DNA of 64,000 nt, taken from the NCBI GenBank assembly GCA_030427635.1, contig JAUIBA010000001.1, positions 124,001-188,000 on the forward strand. Reading direction: 5' to 3'. Every line of letters begins with the position of its first letter. Within the stretch, counting starts at the first letter, position 1. The position numbers and the translations under genes were made by a program. Positions 1 through 8,431 of this stretch are shown here, in pieces. This DNA is from Bacteroidia bacterium. Lineage in GTDB: Bacteria > Bacteroidota > Bacteroidia > Chitinophagales > Chitinophagaceae. The notes beneath the pieces are model-generated. The model did not search any database. It saw only the letters and a list, made by a program, of their open reading frames with translations, and was not told the DNA's origin.

Positions 1-582
1 GCTATAGCTGCCATCGGCAGTAACATCTACACCACCAGCGCAGCCAATGGTAAGTTCGTTATCGGCCTCGGTATCCAGATTGAGCAGAATATTGCCGGTG
101 AGTATGCCTCCTTTCAGCGACAGGGCTCCGGTCATACCTGTTTCTTCGTCTATGGTAAACAGCGCTTCTATAGCTGGGTGGGGGATATCGGTAGCGGAAA
201 GCAAAGCCATGATGGCGGCTACACCTATACCGTTATCGGCACCCAGGGTGGTGCCACGGGCGCGTACCCAGTCGCCATCTACATACATTTCTATGCCTTG
301 TGTATCAAAGTCGAATGTGGTATCATTATTTTTTTGGTGCACCATATCCAGATGGCTCTGTATAACTATGGTTTCCCTGTTTTCCATGCCCGGCGTAGCC
401 GCTTTACGAATAATAACGTTGCCTGCTTCATCTTCTGTAACCGGCAGACTCAGCTGCTCACCAAATGCTTTTATGAATGCAATGACACGCTGTTCTTTTT
501 TAGAGGGGCGGGGTACTGCATTGAGGTCGGTAAAGTGAGACCAGAGCGACTGCGGAGCTAATGTTCTTATCTGTTCGTTCAT
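1..582 (-). CDS. pepD: Aminoacyl-histidine dipeptidase (PepD, M20C), N-terminal part
   Basis: The gene runs off the left edge, so only the first 194 residues are visible. They begin MNEQIRTLAPQSLWSHF and carry the M20 metal-site block QSHLDMVHQK (about residue 77). The PepD signature DGDWVRARGTTLGADNGIG follows, and then the DEETG segment with the general-base glutamate region. Members are cytoplasmic zinc dipeptidases that cleave Xaa-His and other dipeptides. The ATG at 582 is the natural start because it lies just before the conserved N-terminal block. The family is clear, but the fate of the C-terminus cannot be judged from this window. Confidence 0.9.
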   Translation of the reverse strand, partial: MNEQIRTLAPQSLWSHFTDLNAVPRPSKKEQRVIAFIKAFGEQLSLPVTEDEAGNVIIRKAATPGMENRETIVIQSHLDMVHQKNNDTTFDFDTQGIEMYVDGDWVRARGTTLGADNGIGVAAIMALLSATDIPHPAIEALFTIDEETGMTGALSLKGGILTGNILLNLDTEADNELTIGCAGGVDVTADGSYS

Positions 583-1025
583 GTTTTATCTGTTTCAGGG
601 TACTAATGTAGGAATATAAACAGCGAATAAGGTGTGCTGATATGTATATGAAATGTTGTTTTTACAACCGGGCTGCAGGGTTTATGAGTGATAATTATCT
701 ATAGCGGGTATCCGGGGGGTATTCCGAAGTGGGAAGTTTTATTTTTCTTTTACTGGTTTTTGTGTTTATTTTATTGATAATCAATATTTTGTTGTTCTTA
801 TTGGGGTTCAGAAGTTCCCAAAAAGGTTACAAAAATTACTCGCGTAGTATTTGTTATATGAAGCATTCCGGGGGCTATGTATGTATAAAGCCGGAAAGGA
901 TGACAGATGTTTCAAAGGCTCAGGGTTTGGTTTGCAGGGACAAAGTTCGGCCAATACTATGAAAGTAGCACATGTGATTTTTGTACCTATTGCAGCCAGT
1001 AAATGACCTGATAATTTAAGTGTTC
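583..1025. other. Intergenic stretch between pepD and the WG-repeat gene
   Basis: About 440 bases between the divergent start of pepD and the 3' end of the WG-repeat gene. The only reading frame of note is the weak small membrane ORF listed separately. I see no RNA gene or strong promoter. Confidence 0.5.
729..962 (+). CDS. Possible small membrane protein (doubtful)
   Basis: A 77-codon frame starts with GTG after a G-rich stretch. Its first 27 residues are almost purely hydrophobic (VFILLIINILLFLLG), which would form one membrane helix, followed by a polar tail containing three cysteines. There is no recognisable family, no neighbour on the same strand, and the codon pattern does not clearly separate it from chance. 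It could be a real small membrane protein or only an A/T-rich open frame. Confidence 0.25.
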   Translation: MGSFIFLLLVFVFILLIINILLFLLGFRSSQKGYKNYSRSICYMKHSGGYVCIKPERMTDVSKAQGLVCRDKVRPIL

Positions 1026-3239
1026 TTAATAGGGTATAAAGTACACATCCTTAAAGCCACCTTTGTTAGTGCCCTCCAGTATCATTCTGTTGCCATTAGC
1101 CTGGTCTGTACTAAAGAAGAATATTTTATCATCGTTGCAATAGTAGAAGTAGCCGGGAATACCCTCCTGTGTATGATGCATACTTTTCAGAATGTTGTAG
1201 TTGTAGTATCGTTTTTTATTCATGTACATTTCTATGCCAGTGGGGGTGACAATGTAGGTGCGAGGGGTTGTTTTATGCGGATTTTTGGGGTCCCCTGTTA
1301 ATTCTGCTATCCAGGTGAAATGTTCTCTTAGTTGTACTGTTTTTTCTATTTCTTCCTTACTGTCAACTGTTCTTCCTTCTTTATCTATTTTGAGGGTAAC
1401 CTTGTTACTGCCGTAATGATAGATAGCTATAGCCACTCCATTAGAGAACGCACTCACACTTTCATATTTGGGTGGTACAATAATGCCTTTGTCTTTGTGT
1501 AGTATACCCCACTTTCCTTTGGTTTTAAAACGGGCAAGCCCATCTTCATCAAAAGATGAAATGTTTTCAAATGTGATATCTATAACTTTTTTATTGTTGT
1601 GGTCTATAGCGCCATGTTTGTCTCCCAATCTTACTACTGCCAGGCCATTACGAAAGTTAAATGCTTCATCATAGCTGAAAGGAATAACAATGTTTCCCAG
1701 GCTATCGGCATAACCCCAAAGCCCTTTATACTTTGCCGGCATAAGCCCTTCTGTAGGTGCCTTTGATGCCTGAAAATTATAGGACTTTCTGCCTACCATC
1801 TCTCCCTTATTGTTTATAGCTCCATTGTATATGGCCTTGCTCACAAAGGCAGATCCCTCTATAAATCTGCCAATAGTGTCATATTCAAAAGGGGCTATGA
1901 CATTCCCTTTTTCATCAAGAAGCCCCCATTTGTAATCAGAAGGTTTTGTGCCTTTTCTTGCCCTGTACAGGTTTTCTTCTTTGTCCCATATCAGTACCTT
2001 ATATTCCATTCTGAAATCATATTCCGCTTTGTTAACCATTTCGCCCCTGCTGTTGATGGTGCCTTTTGAATAGGTTTGGTACACAGTAGCCAGCCCATCT
2101 TTAAAATCGCTGATGGAGTCATATACTACAGGCAACACTATAGCGCCGGTTTCTTCACTGAGCAGGCCCCATTTATATTCAGTTGACTTGTTCCCAATCC
2201 TTGCCTTGTATAGCTTTTCCTTCGGCAGCCATTTTATATCACTGTATACTATAGGTATAACGGTTTTTGCCACAGTGTCTATGACTCCGTAAAGGGCGTG
2301 TTGGGTATAGAATCGTGGCTTATGTTTCACTATCGACTTACCATTTTCATGGAACTTTTCAATGTCAGCATCGGCAAGTACACTGTCGGCTATTATGTTA
2401 CCCTTTTCATTATACCATTTAGACCAGCTATCGCCGTTGCTGCCGGTGATGGTGGCCTTAAACCAGTATGAACTGTGAGGAGCCCCCTCAATAGGTTTTA
2501 TAATATTATATGCAAACGGAACTATTTCCTTATTGTTCTGGTTCAGAACACCTAAATGCTTCTCCTTACGGGCAAGGCTATATCCTTTGTACTTCCCCTG
2601 AAATACTTTTTCGAACGATAGGTTTTCCGGAGTGAGCATTTCGTTTTTGATACTGAGCCGCTTTCTGTCTCCATCGATAGTCGTTTTAAGGTCACCAATG
2701 TAGCTTGTTTTGTTCAGGGTTACTTCAAATGTCCCGTCTGGCAATGCTGTTATATCTCTGTACTCTGCCGGTATGAGCATATTACCAAGTGTGTCGTACA
2801 GCGCTTTATATATAGGTTCAAATATATCGGCAGTTTTTTTTGTGGCTACAAAGTAGTGAGTACCTGTTGTATCTATTTTATCATAAATGCAGGGTATTAT
2901 CAGTTTGCCCTGTGGGTTTACAACCGTGGTAATAAATCCAAAATCGTCACCACAAAGGGCAGAATTCAGGTATATGTACCCATTGCCAAGTTGTTTGATG
3001 GCATATTGGCTCACTGTGCTGTACGTAATTTTCTTACCGGTAGAGTCAAAGAAATAATAGCCACCATCAACTTTTTTCATAATAACTCCGGCTTTCATTG
3101 CATCGGGCCTTTCTTCCGGCTTCTTTTTCTTTTTGGCGCTGGCAGAAATGGCTGCCAGTAAGGTTATCAATAAAACCAGAATGCTTTTCCGGTCAGCTAT
3201 ATATATGATGTAGGTGAGCAGTGTGGAGGGGTATTTCAT
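1026..3239 (-). CDS. WG-repeat-containing secreted protein
   Basis: A 737-residue protein with an N-terminal hydrophobic segment (about residues 16-35, ending ASASA) that looks like a signal peptide, followed by a lysine patch. The body holds at least five WG (KWG) repeats of the form KWGLL.E.G.I..P..YD.I..F, for example near GVLNQNNKEIVPFAY, KWGLLSEETGAIVLP, KWGLLDEKGNVIAPF, LWGYADSLGNIVIPF and KWGILHKDKGIIVPP. WG repeats are beta-rich modules of unknown role, common in Bacteroidota envelope proteins. It appears monocistronic, since a terminator separates it from the BlaR1-like gene upstream. A specific function cannot be assigned. Confidence 0.85.
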   Translation of the reverse strand: MKYPSTLLTYIIYIADRKSILVLLITLLAAISASAKKKKKPEERPDAMKAGVIMKKVDGGYYFFDSTGKKITYSTVSQYAIKQLGNGYIYLNSALCGDDFGFITTVVNPQGKLIIPCIYDKIDTTGTHYFVATKKTADIFEPIYKALYDTLGNMLIPAEYRDITALPDGTFEVTLNKTSYIGDLKTTIDGDRKRLSIKNEMLTPENLSFEKVFQGKYKGYSLARKEKHLGVLNQNNKEIVPFAYNIIKPIEGAPHSSYWFKATITGSNGDSWSKWYNEKGNIIADSVLADADIEKFHENGKSIVKHKPRFYTQHALYGVIDTVAKTVIPIVYSDIKWLPKEKLYKARIGNKSTEYKWGLLSEETGAIVLPVVYDSISDFKDGLATVYQTYSKGTINSRGEMVNKAEYDFRMEYKVLIWDKEENLYRARKGTKPSDYKWGLLDEKGNVIAPFEYDTIGRFIEGSAFVSKAIYNGAINNKGEMVGRKSYNFQASKAPTEGLMPAKYKGLWGYADSLGNIVIPFSYDEAFNFRNGLAVVRLGDKHGAIDHNNKKVIDITFENISSFDEDGLARFKTKGKWGILHKDKGIIVPPKYESVSAFSNGVAIAIYHYGSNKVTLKIDKEGRTVDSKEEIEKTVQLREHFTWIAELTGDPKNPHKTTPRTYIVTPTGIEMYMNKKRYYNYNILKSMHHTQEGIPGYFYYCNDDKIFFFSTDQANGNRMILEGTNKGGFKDVYFIPY

Positions 3240-3334
3240 ACAGTTAATTCTACGGTTTAAATATAATATCTGTTGGCAATATTCTCTGCACTATATCTGA
3301 TATAACTGTTTTATGATTCCGGTACTATAGGGCA

Positions 3335-3366
3335 CAAAAAAGGCCGCTGTGCAAGCAGCGACCTTC
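3335..3366 (-). terminator. Rho-independent terminator after the BlaR1-like gene
   Basis: Read on the minus strand, AAGGTCGCTG and CAGCGGCCTT form a 10-bp stem (one G-U type pair) around a 6-base loop, followed by a run of T. It lies just past the stop codon at 3389 and closes the blaI-blaR1 unit. Confidence 0.85.
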
Positions 3367-3388
3367 TGATATTGTGTAACATATGATA

Positions 3389-4753
3389 TCAGCAGCCATC
3401 TTTTTTAGGCTTTGTATCAACACATGGCGACTCAAAAGAGACGGGTAACAGCAGCTGAATAAATCCGGCTTTAGGATGCATACGCATACGCTCATTGAAA
3501 GGGAATACTTTTATACGCATAGACGATTTTTTGATGTCGCTCATATAGCGGCCGGCTACTGCATCATCCTGATGCCGGCCATTGATGTAGAGTGCGCCAT
3601 CATCGGTTATTACTTCAAAGCCATTTATCTGATCTACGAGTCCATCCTGCAGCAGGCGGCCTACAAGCTTCTGCTCATCGGTTGCCGGGGCAGCGGTGGT
3701 GGTAGCCGATGTGCTGGTGTGGATATTGTCATCACCTTTGCCAGTATATGTATAAGCAGGTGGCAGGAATGCTACTGAGCCGGCAGCAGCGGCGATGATG
3801 AGCAGGGCAGCAACAAAGCTGCCGGGGCTGAATGGTTTGTTTTTCATTTCCATTATGCGTTTTATACGGTGAAACAATTGAGTAGACTGTCCGGTAGCGG
3901 CTACAGCCAGCGGTGGTGTGGTGGCCGGGGTGCGGGCTATAGCTGTAAGTGCCAGTGCATAGGTCATAGGCTGGCGTGTGTAGCGTACTACCATATCATC
4001 GCAGCAGTACTCGCGCTCGCGGCGGCAGATGGCCGATATACCCCAGGTGAAGGGATTGAAGAACAGAATGGTCTCGGCTATGGCCTGCAGGATATTTACT
4101 ATATAGTCATAACGGCGCAGGTGAGCCAGCTCATGTAGTAATATGGCCTCCAGCTGTGCCGTACTGAGCTGCGCAGCTGTAGCTACCGGCAGCAGGATAG
4201 TGGGCTTAAGAAATCCTACTACCATAGGAACTGTAGCCTTTACCGATAACAGCAGCCGTACCGGTGCCTGCCATTGCATACGCGCCAGCAGGGTATGCAG
4301 CAGCTCCTGCAGGTGTGGTGGCGGGGGAGTGGTGCCCTCATTTCTGAAATCCACCAGACGGGGAATACCGATAGTGAGCCTCACTGTCATAATTATAAAT
4401 CCTGTTAGGTAAAACAATGATATCCATTTAGATATAGGATATACTGAAAATTTTAGTGAGCTTAATGAAAAGAGCCATGATGTAATATGCGTAGGGTAAA
4501 AAGTGACAGGAACAACTGTGACATTGGTTACTGGTACCGACTGTACTGCCGATAGTATATGGAACTGATGCCACCACGTATAGCCAAACCAGAATAGTAA
4601 TGAAGTAAGGGCCGCAAGAGACAGGCGGTAACGGAGCACAGCAGACGCAGCCTGTGTACACTTCAGCACCAGCCATAAAGTACTAAAGACAAGCGCACCC
4701 TGCCCCAGAGAGAGGATGAGTGTCCAGGAGAGTGATTGTATCCAGATGTTCAT
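3389..4753 (-). CDS. BlaR1/MecR1-like M56 membrane metallopeptidase
   Basis: A 454-residue protein with four N-terminal hydrophobic segments (about residues 10-30, 35-60, 95-125 and 310-330). The zinc motif HELAHLRRYDY follows LEAILL (about residue 208), which is the HExxH signature of M56 peptidases. The family senses envelope or beta-lactam stress and destroys its partner BlaI-type repressor. No penicillin-binding sensor domain follows; the C-terminal third is a low-complexity T/A linker plus a short soluble domain. The repressor gene lies 34 bases upstream in the same operon. The signal it senses is unknown. Confidence 0.85.
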   Translation of the reverse strand: MNIWIQSLSWTLILSLGQGALVFSTLWLVLKCTQAASAVLRYRLSLAALTSLLFWFGYTWWHQFHILSAVQSVPVTNVTVVPVTFYPTHITSWLFSLSSLKFSVYPISKWISLFYLTGFIIMTVRLTIGIPRLVDFRNEGTTPPPPHLQELLHTLLARMQWQAPVRLLLSVKATVPMVVGFLKPTILLPVATAAQLSTAQLEAILLHELAHLRRYDYIVNILQAIAETILFFNPFTWGISAICRREREYCCDDMVVRYTRQPMTYALALTAIARTPATTPPLAVAATGQSTQLFHRIKRIMEMKNKPFSPGSFVAALLIIAAAAGSVAFLPPAYTYTGKGDDNIHTSTSATTTAAPATDEQKLVGRLLQDGLVDQINGFEVITDDGALYINGRHQDDAVAGRYMSDIKKSSMRIKVFPFNERMRMHPKAGFIQLLLPVSFESPCVDTKPKKDGC

Positions 4754-4787
4754 AGCCGGTGCATGTTATGTGGTGATAAATTGTATG

Positions 4788-5186
4788 TCATTTTGATGTC
4801 GTCATATCATCCTTTTTCTGATTCAGGTATTCCTCTATCATATCCAGCTCTTTCTGGCTGGGCTTATGATTGCCCAGTGCCTGCATTACCAGCTGCATGG
4901 CAGAGCCATTAAATATGGAATCAATGACACGCTGCACAATCTGGCCCTGTGCCATATGGCGGCTGGGTATGGCTGTATACAGGTGCGATTTTCCCTGTGC
5001 CTCACGGCTCAGTAGTTGTTTTTCATGCATTACCTGCATCTGCTTCAGTGTGGTGGTATAGCCGGCATCTTTATGCTGTGCCAGCAGGTCATGTACCTGC
5101 CGCACGGTACATGGCCCATGTGTCCAGAGTATATTCAGTATCTCCAGTTCTGCATCGGTAGCCTTTATTGTTTCCTGTTGTTTCAT
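4788..5186 (-). CDS. BlaI/MecI/CopY-family transcriptional repressor
   Basis: A 132-residue winged-helix protein with the family core: TDAELEILNILWTHGPCTVRQV at residues 11-32, then the wing and recognition region GYTTTLKQMQVMHEKQLL. The C-terminal dimerisation part contains FNGSAMQLVMQAL. It is the first gene of a two-gene unit with the M56 peptidase, the standard BlaI-BlaR1 arrangement. Two dyads immediately upstream of its ATG are probable autoregulatory operators. The ATG at 5186 is preceded by no plausible alternative. Confidence 0.92.
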   Translation of the reverse strand: MKQQETIKATDAELEILNILWTHGPCTVRQVHDLLAQHKDAGYTTTLKQMQVMHEKQLLSREAQGKSHLYTAIPSRHMAQGQIVQRVIDSIFNGSAMQLVMQALGNHKPSQKELDMIEEYLNQKKDDMTTSK

Positions 5187-5187
5187 G

Positions 5188-5228
5188 TACGATTTTTATC
5201 GTACTACGAATGTACGACGAATATCGTA
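5188..5228. promoter_or_regulatory. Paired BlaI-type operator dyads
   Basis: Two 16-base dyads of the form TACGA-N6-TCGTA lie upstream of the repressor start. TACGATTTTTATCGTA at 5188-5203 is a perfect 6+4+6 palindrome. TACGACGAATATCGTA at 5213-5228 has one mismatch per arm pair. Their starts are 25 bases apart, which would place them on a similar face of the helix within about two and a half turns. Autoregulation by the BlaI-like protein is inferred. Confidence 0.75.
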
Positions 5229-5360
5229 ATTGCAAAAAATATTTCAGTTATTGGGTGGATTTTAACAAAAAGGGGAGGGTATATGATCCGGACATTTCGC
5301 GGTTTGAGATGAAGGGGTAAGCTTCGTTTATGGGTATTGGTAGGAATATTTTACTGCCTG

Positions 5361-5432
5361 TTGCAAACTGGCAGAATTGAGTGAGGAACGGGTTGGTTGT
5401 GCACGTGGTTACGCGCCAAACCCGCCAGTGGA
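5361..5432. repeat. Dispersed intergenic repeat, copy A
   Basis: About 70 bases starting TTGCAAACTGGCAGAATTGA and ending CCGCCAGTGG. The ends ACTGGC and GCCAGT are inverted, and GGGTTGG pairs with CCAAACCC inside, so a hairpin can form. Copy B lies 220 bases downstream, and related copies are at 42291 and, more weakly, 42569. Confidence 0.7.
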
Positions 5433-5447
5433 AGTACCCGTGTGCTG

Positions 5448-5471
5448 GTTGTTGGCGGAGACGCCAACAAC
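5448..5471. repeat. Perfect inverted repeat between repeat copies A and B
   Basis: GTTGTTGGCG, spacer GAGA, CGCCAACAAC: a perfect 10-bp stem with a 4-base loop, and no T-run on either side. It sits between repeat copies A and B and may belong to the same composite element. Confidence 0.7.
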
Positions 5472-5582
5472 GGCGAAAAAATGATGTTGCATGATTATGG
5501 TAGGCGGGAACTGTAGAATTATCAATTGGGTGTGAGGCGCTTTGACTTGTAGGTTAGGCGTGCGCGATACTGAACCGCCAGG

Positions 5583-5652
5583 TGCAAACTGGCAGAATTG
5601 AGTGAGGCACGTGTTGGCTATGCGCATGGCTACGCGCCAAACCCGCCAGTGG
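5583..5652. repeat. Dispersed intergenic repeat, copy B
   Basis: Begins TGCAAACTGGCAGAATTGAG and ends CCGCCAGTGG. It matches copy A closely along its whole length, including the shared end CGCGCCAAACCCGCCAGTGG. It lies about 70 bases before the broken HEPN-like gene. Confidence 0.75.
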
Positions 5653-5721
5653 AAAAGAAAAAATACTAATCGTAGTTAATGTAATTTAGTATTTGAATTT
5701 ATAACCAGTGACGAGGTGGAT

Positions 5722-6783
5722 ATGTCAGAAAAAAGAAAGAAAGCTATTCGACTTAAACCTTTAAGTCGCAACAAAAAAGCCACCAGTACCGAAGATCTTT
5801 CGGAAGCCTTAGAAAGGCTGAATACCCGTGCATATGGCCAATATGCTATTTCTGAATTGGCATCGTCAATCCCTAGAAAGAGAAAGCCAAATAGTTGGAA
5901 AGATCCTGAAGTTGCGAAGCAATACATTGAAGTGTCTTTTGTATCGTATCTAGCTCGTCGTATTTCCTACGCTGAATATGTTTTTTTTGCTTCTCGATGG
6001 GTAGAGGGTATACATGAAGATCGTTGGCTTTCGGGTTCATACACGGAGGTATTGAAAATTCAAGAGAGAATAGATGGCCTTAACAGAAAGCTTGGCTTAT
6101 CTACCGATAAATATTGGCCCAAAGGAGATGAACTAAAGGAATACCGGAAACTGAATAAAGAGTATGACGCTCTTTTAGATAGTTTATTCATTCAAGCATT
6201 AAGAGAATTTGGCTTGAAAGAACTAGCCGTTTTAAATGAACAGAACCCTAAAGAGTTTGAAAGCTTAAGAGAAAGAGGAAGAAGGGCTGTATTTCACAAA
6301 AAAGATACTGTGGAAGCATTACGCGAAGTTGTGTTACACTATGAAGAAGAAGCGCGAAAAGCAGCCCAAGCGCAGGCTTATTCAGCAGCTATTGTTGCGT
6401 TAGGTTCGGGTTTGGAAGGTATATTGATACTCCGCTGTTTAAAATCAAAGAAGAAAGCTATTCAAACCGCTTCTTCCTAACCTAAGAAAAAGCGCCCTTC
6501 AACAGAATTTCTAAATGATCCTACACGTTGGAATTTTGAGTTTTTGATAGAAACATGTTTGTCCGCGGGCTGGCTCTCTTCAATATCAACGGATGTAGCG
6601 GAATTTAGTGCAGCAGGGCTAGCGCATATTCTTCGGCTTATGCGGAACAATGTTCATCCAGGGAGAATAGCCCGCGAAAGCCCATGGACTGAAAACGAGG
6701 AAAGAGACTATAAAGACGCTGAAGCAATTTATATTGCTCTCTCAAACCAAGTAAAAAGGAAACATAAAAACATGGTCAAATAA
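5722..6783 (+). pseudogene. HEPN-like protein gene interrupted by an in-frame TAA
   Basis: The reading frame from ATG 5722 (ribosome site GAGGTG just upstream) stays open to 6783 apart from one TAA at 6478-6480. The stop falls inside a recognisable domain. Before it is AIVALGSGLEGILILRC; after it, in the same frame, come WNFEFLIETCLSAGWL and LRLMRNNVHPGR. Together these resemble the helical core and RNxxH motif of HEPN-like or DUF4145-like proteins. The first 200 residues are charged and helical. The upstream part alone (to 6480) would be a truncated protein, and the downstream part has an ATG at 6544. It may be a nonsense mutant, or a stop that is read through. The bases are visibly more AT-rich than the flanking core genes. 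Confidence 0.7.
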
Positions 6784-6813
6784 GTTTTGGAGAATATGAG
6801 ATGGACTTTTTGT

Positions 6814-7467
6814 TTAAACTCCCAATAGTTTTCTAAACTCAGCTTCGAGAGCTTGCAATGTCTTGGGTATATCGTTCACAATTCGCTTCGACGCATCAAG
6901 TGCAATTTTGTGTGCATTATGCTTGCCTTCCGCTGATAATTGATCGCCTGCAAATTCTTGCATGCGTTTCGGTTCAAAATAATCCCAACTGGCAGAAAAA
7001 TATTCTTTCCGGAGTGTTTCCATTAAATCAGCTGTTTCCTTATTAAAGTACAGTTTATTAAACAAGAAGTAATTGTTATACTTACTGAAAGCATTTTGCG
7101 AACGCGCAATGCGTTCCTTTTCTTCTTTTTCTGCGTCTTCAATAATGGGCTTCATGAATTGTGTCATCTCTCTCATTGCACTATCGAGCGTAACAAGCAA
7201 CTTATACATTTCATCTATTACAAGTAGCCGCTTTTCATGAAGTTTGTTCTGCCTATTTAAATGAAGCGAGATATCCGATTTATATTTTTCAAGGCTGGAA
7301 TTCAATTTAAGTTCGAATTCCTTTGTCGAAAAAGTAAGCGTTTGTTTATATTTTTCAAGTTTCCTATTTGCGGAGCTGTCAACCAAGGTTTTTATAATAG
7401 CAGCGGAAATTCCGAATATGCCAATATCCTTCAAAAGGTTTATCCATGTTAGTGCATTGTCCGTCAT
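6814..7467 (-). CDS. Membrane-anchored coiled-coil protein of unknown function
   Basis: 217 residues: one hydrophobic segment (about residues 12-28, LLKDIGIFGISAAIIKTL), then a long charged helical region (residues 35-135, KLEKYKQTL, ELKLNSSLEKYK, EDAEKEEKERIAR) likely to be coiled coil. The C-terminal helical part contains FSASWDYFEPKRMQ. It resembles scattered accessory-genome proteins but I do not recognise a named family. It is convergent with the broken HEPN-like gene and shares its AT-rich composition, so both probably belong to the same acquired segment. Its function is unknown. Confidence 0.65.
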   Translation of the reverse strand: MTDNALTWINLLKDIGIFGISAAIIKTLVDSSANRKLEKYKQTLTFSTKEFELKLNSSLEKYKSDISLHLNRQNKLHEKRLLVIDEMYKLLVTLDSAMREMTQFMKPIIEDAEKEEKERIARSQNAFSKYNNYFLFNKLYFNKETADLMETLRKEYFSASWDYFEPKRMQEFAGDQLSAEGKHNAHKIALDASKRIVNDIPKTLQALEAEFRKLLGV

Positions 7468-7575
7468 AGCTCGTCAAAGTTAAATAATCGACTATAAATA
7501 CCATCGTTCAAATGTTGTAGTAAACAAAACGTCGCTTTATGCGACATTTTCATAACTAATTGATTATCAAGTTTT

Positions 7576-7648
7576 CTAGACGGGAATAGAACCCGTACTT
7601 GCCTTGCGGCAAGCAGGATTTTAAGTACTGCGTATCTAATTCGGCGTA
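7576..7648 (-). pseudogene. Decayed tRNA-Leu(UAA) remnant
   Basis: On the minus strand the segment holds a D-arm-like stretch (GCCGAATTAGATACGC) and an anticodon arm with loop CTTAAAA (anticodon TAA) and one mismatch. Next come a long variable arm (CTTGCC-GCAA-GGCAAG, perfect) and a T arm (ACGGG TTCTATT CCCGT, perfect 5-bp stem with a 7-base loop). The long variable arm and anticodon point to leucine. The acceptor arms do not pair, the D loop lacks GG, and T-loop position 57 is T, so it is not functional. It lies at the boundary between the accessory patch and the rnpB region, as expected of an old integration junction. Confidence 0.65.
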
Positions 7649-7866
7649 TGATTTCTGAACAGCGACAGGACAATCTTACCCAGTAATGCTACATCAATGG
7701 TAGCTACCATAGCGGCCACATAATACTGTTCGGGAGCGCGACATGGCGGGCAATAGTAACCCGGCAAACAGGGTTCACATACAGGCTGATAGTATAGCCA
7801 TAATACAATTCCGGTGATGGTTGTGGCACCCAATGCTTTCAGCGTATTGATATTTTTTCTTTGCAT
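7636..7866 (-). CDS. Small two-helix membrane protein, cysteine/proline rich
   Basis: A 76-residue protein from the ATG at 7866; an upstream TTG would add only 17 residues. Hydrophobic segments lie at about residues 12-26 and 47-66. They are joined by a loop with four cysteines and several prolines (PVCEPCLPGYYCPPCRAP). It follows rnpB on the same strand. Its last residues and stop overlap the tRNA-Leu remnant, so the original C-terminus may have been replaced when the neighbouring segment inserted. No family is recognised. Confidence 0.5.
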   Translation of the reverse strand: MQRKNINTLKALGATTITGIVLWLYYQPVCEPCLPGYYCPPCRAPEQYYVAAMVATIDVALLGKIVLSLFRNHTPN

Positions 7867-7923
7867 TGATGTGTTTATGCAGGTGAAATATCCATCAATC
7901 ACTAAAAATACACTCAAAAAAAA

Positions 7924-8286
7924 CTACAATGCCTGTAAGCCGGATCCTGTAGCGCTGCGGGGCAGCGCTGGCTATCATTTATCTGGGACAATGTTCGCAC
8001 ATTGCCTCTAGCTGCCAACCCACATACATCGGACGAGCCATCCTCAGGCGTATGCTTATTTGGCATTTCAGCACGCAAGGTTTACCCGCGTAGTATGTTA
8101 CCATACCATGCCGTAGTCTCTTACACTACATTTTCACCCTTACCTGCCATGGCAGGCGGTTATTTTCTGTGGCACTGTCTGTACCCGGCGGGGCCGGGCC
8201 CTACCCGTTAGGTAGTGCGCTGCTCTGTGCTGTCCGGACTTTCCTCGTGCATCTCTCAGGATGCCCGCGATAGCCCGGCATTGTAG
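7924..8286 (-). ncRNA. rnpB: RNase P RNA, bacterial type A
   Basis: The minus strand carries the universal P4 block GAGGAAAGTCCGGACA (about 8231-8246) and, near the 3' end, GATAAATGA and CCGGCTTACAG, the matching distal P4 half. The ends form a perfect 10-bp P1 helix (CTACAATGCC at 8286-8277 with GGCATTGTAG at 7933-7924), which sets the boundaries at about 363 bases. This is the catalytic RNA that matures tRNA 5' ends. It is transcribed away from hppA. Confidence 0.95.
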
Positions 8287-8431
8287 CGGCGGCAAAGGTA
8301 GCGATTATATTGTTGCAGGGCCGGCAGGGTACTATAATAAGGTTATACAATTATGTGGGTAACATAGTATGTGATATTGTGCTGCAAACTTTTATATTTG
8401 TCACTTTAATTTTTTAACACACTTTTATAGG

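Noticed and set aside
1026-3239. WG repeats considered as a CRISPR-like or tandem DNA repeat
   Set aside because: The similarity is at protein level with divergent DNA; there are no regular repeats and spacers.
7576-7648. A working tRNA-Leu gene
   Set aside because: The acceptor stem does not pair, the D loop lacks GG and position 57 is a pyrimidine, so it is a remnant.
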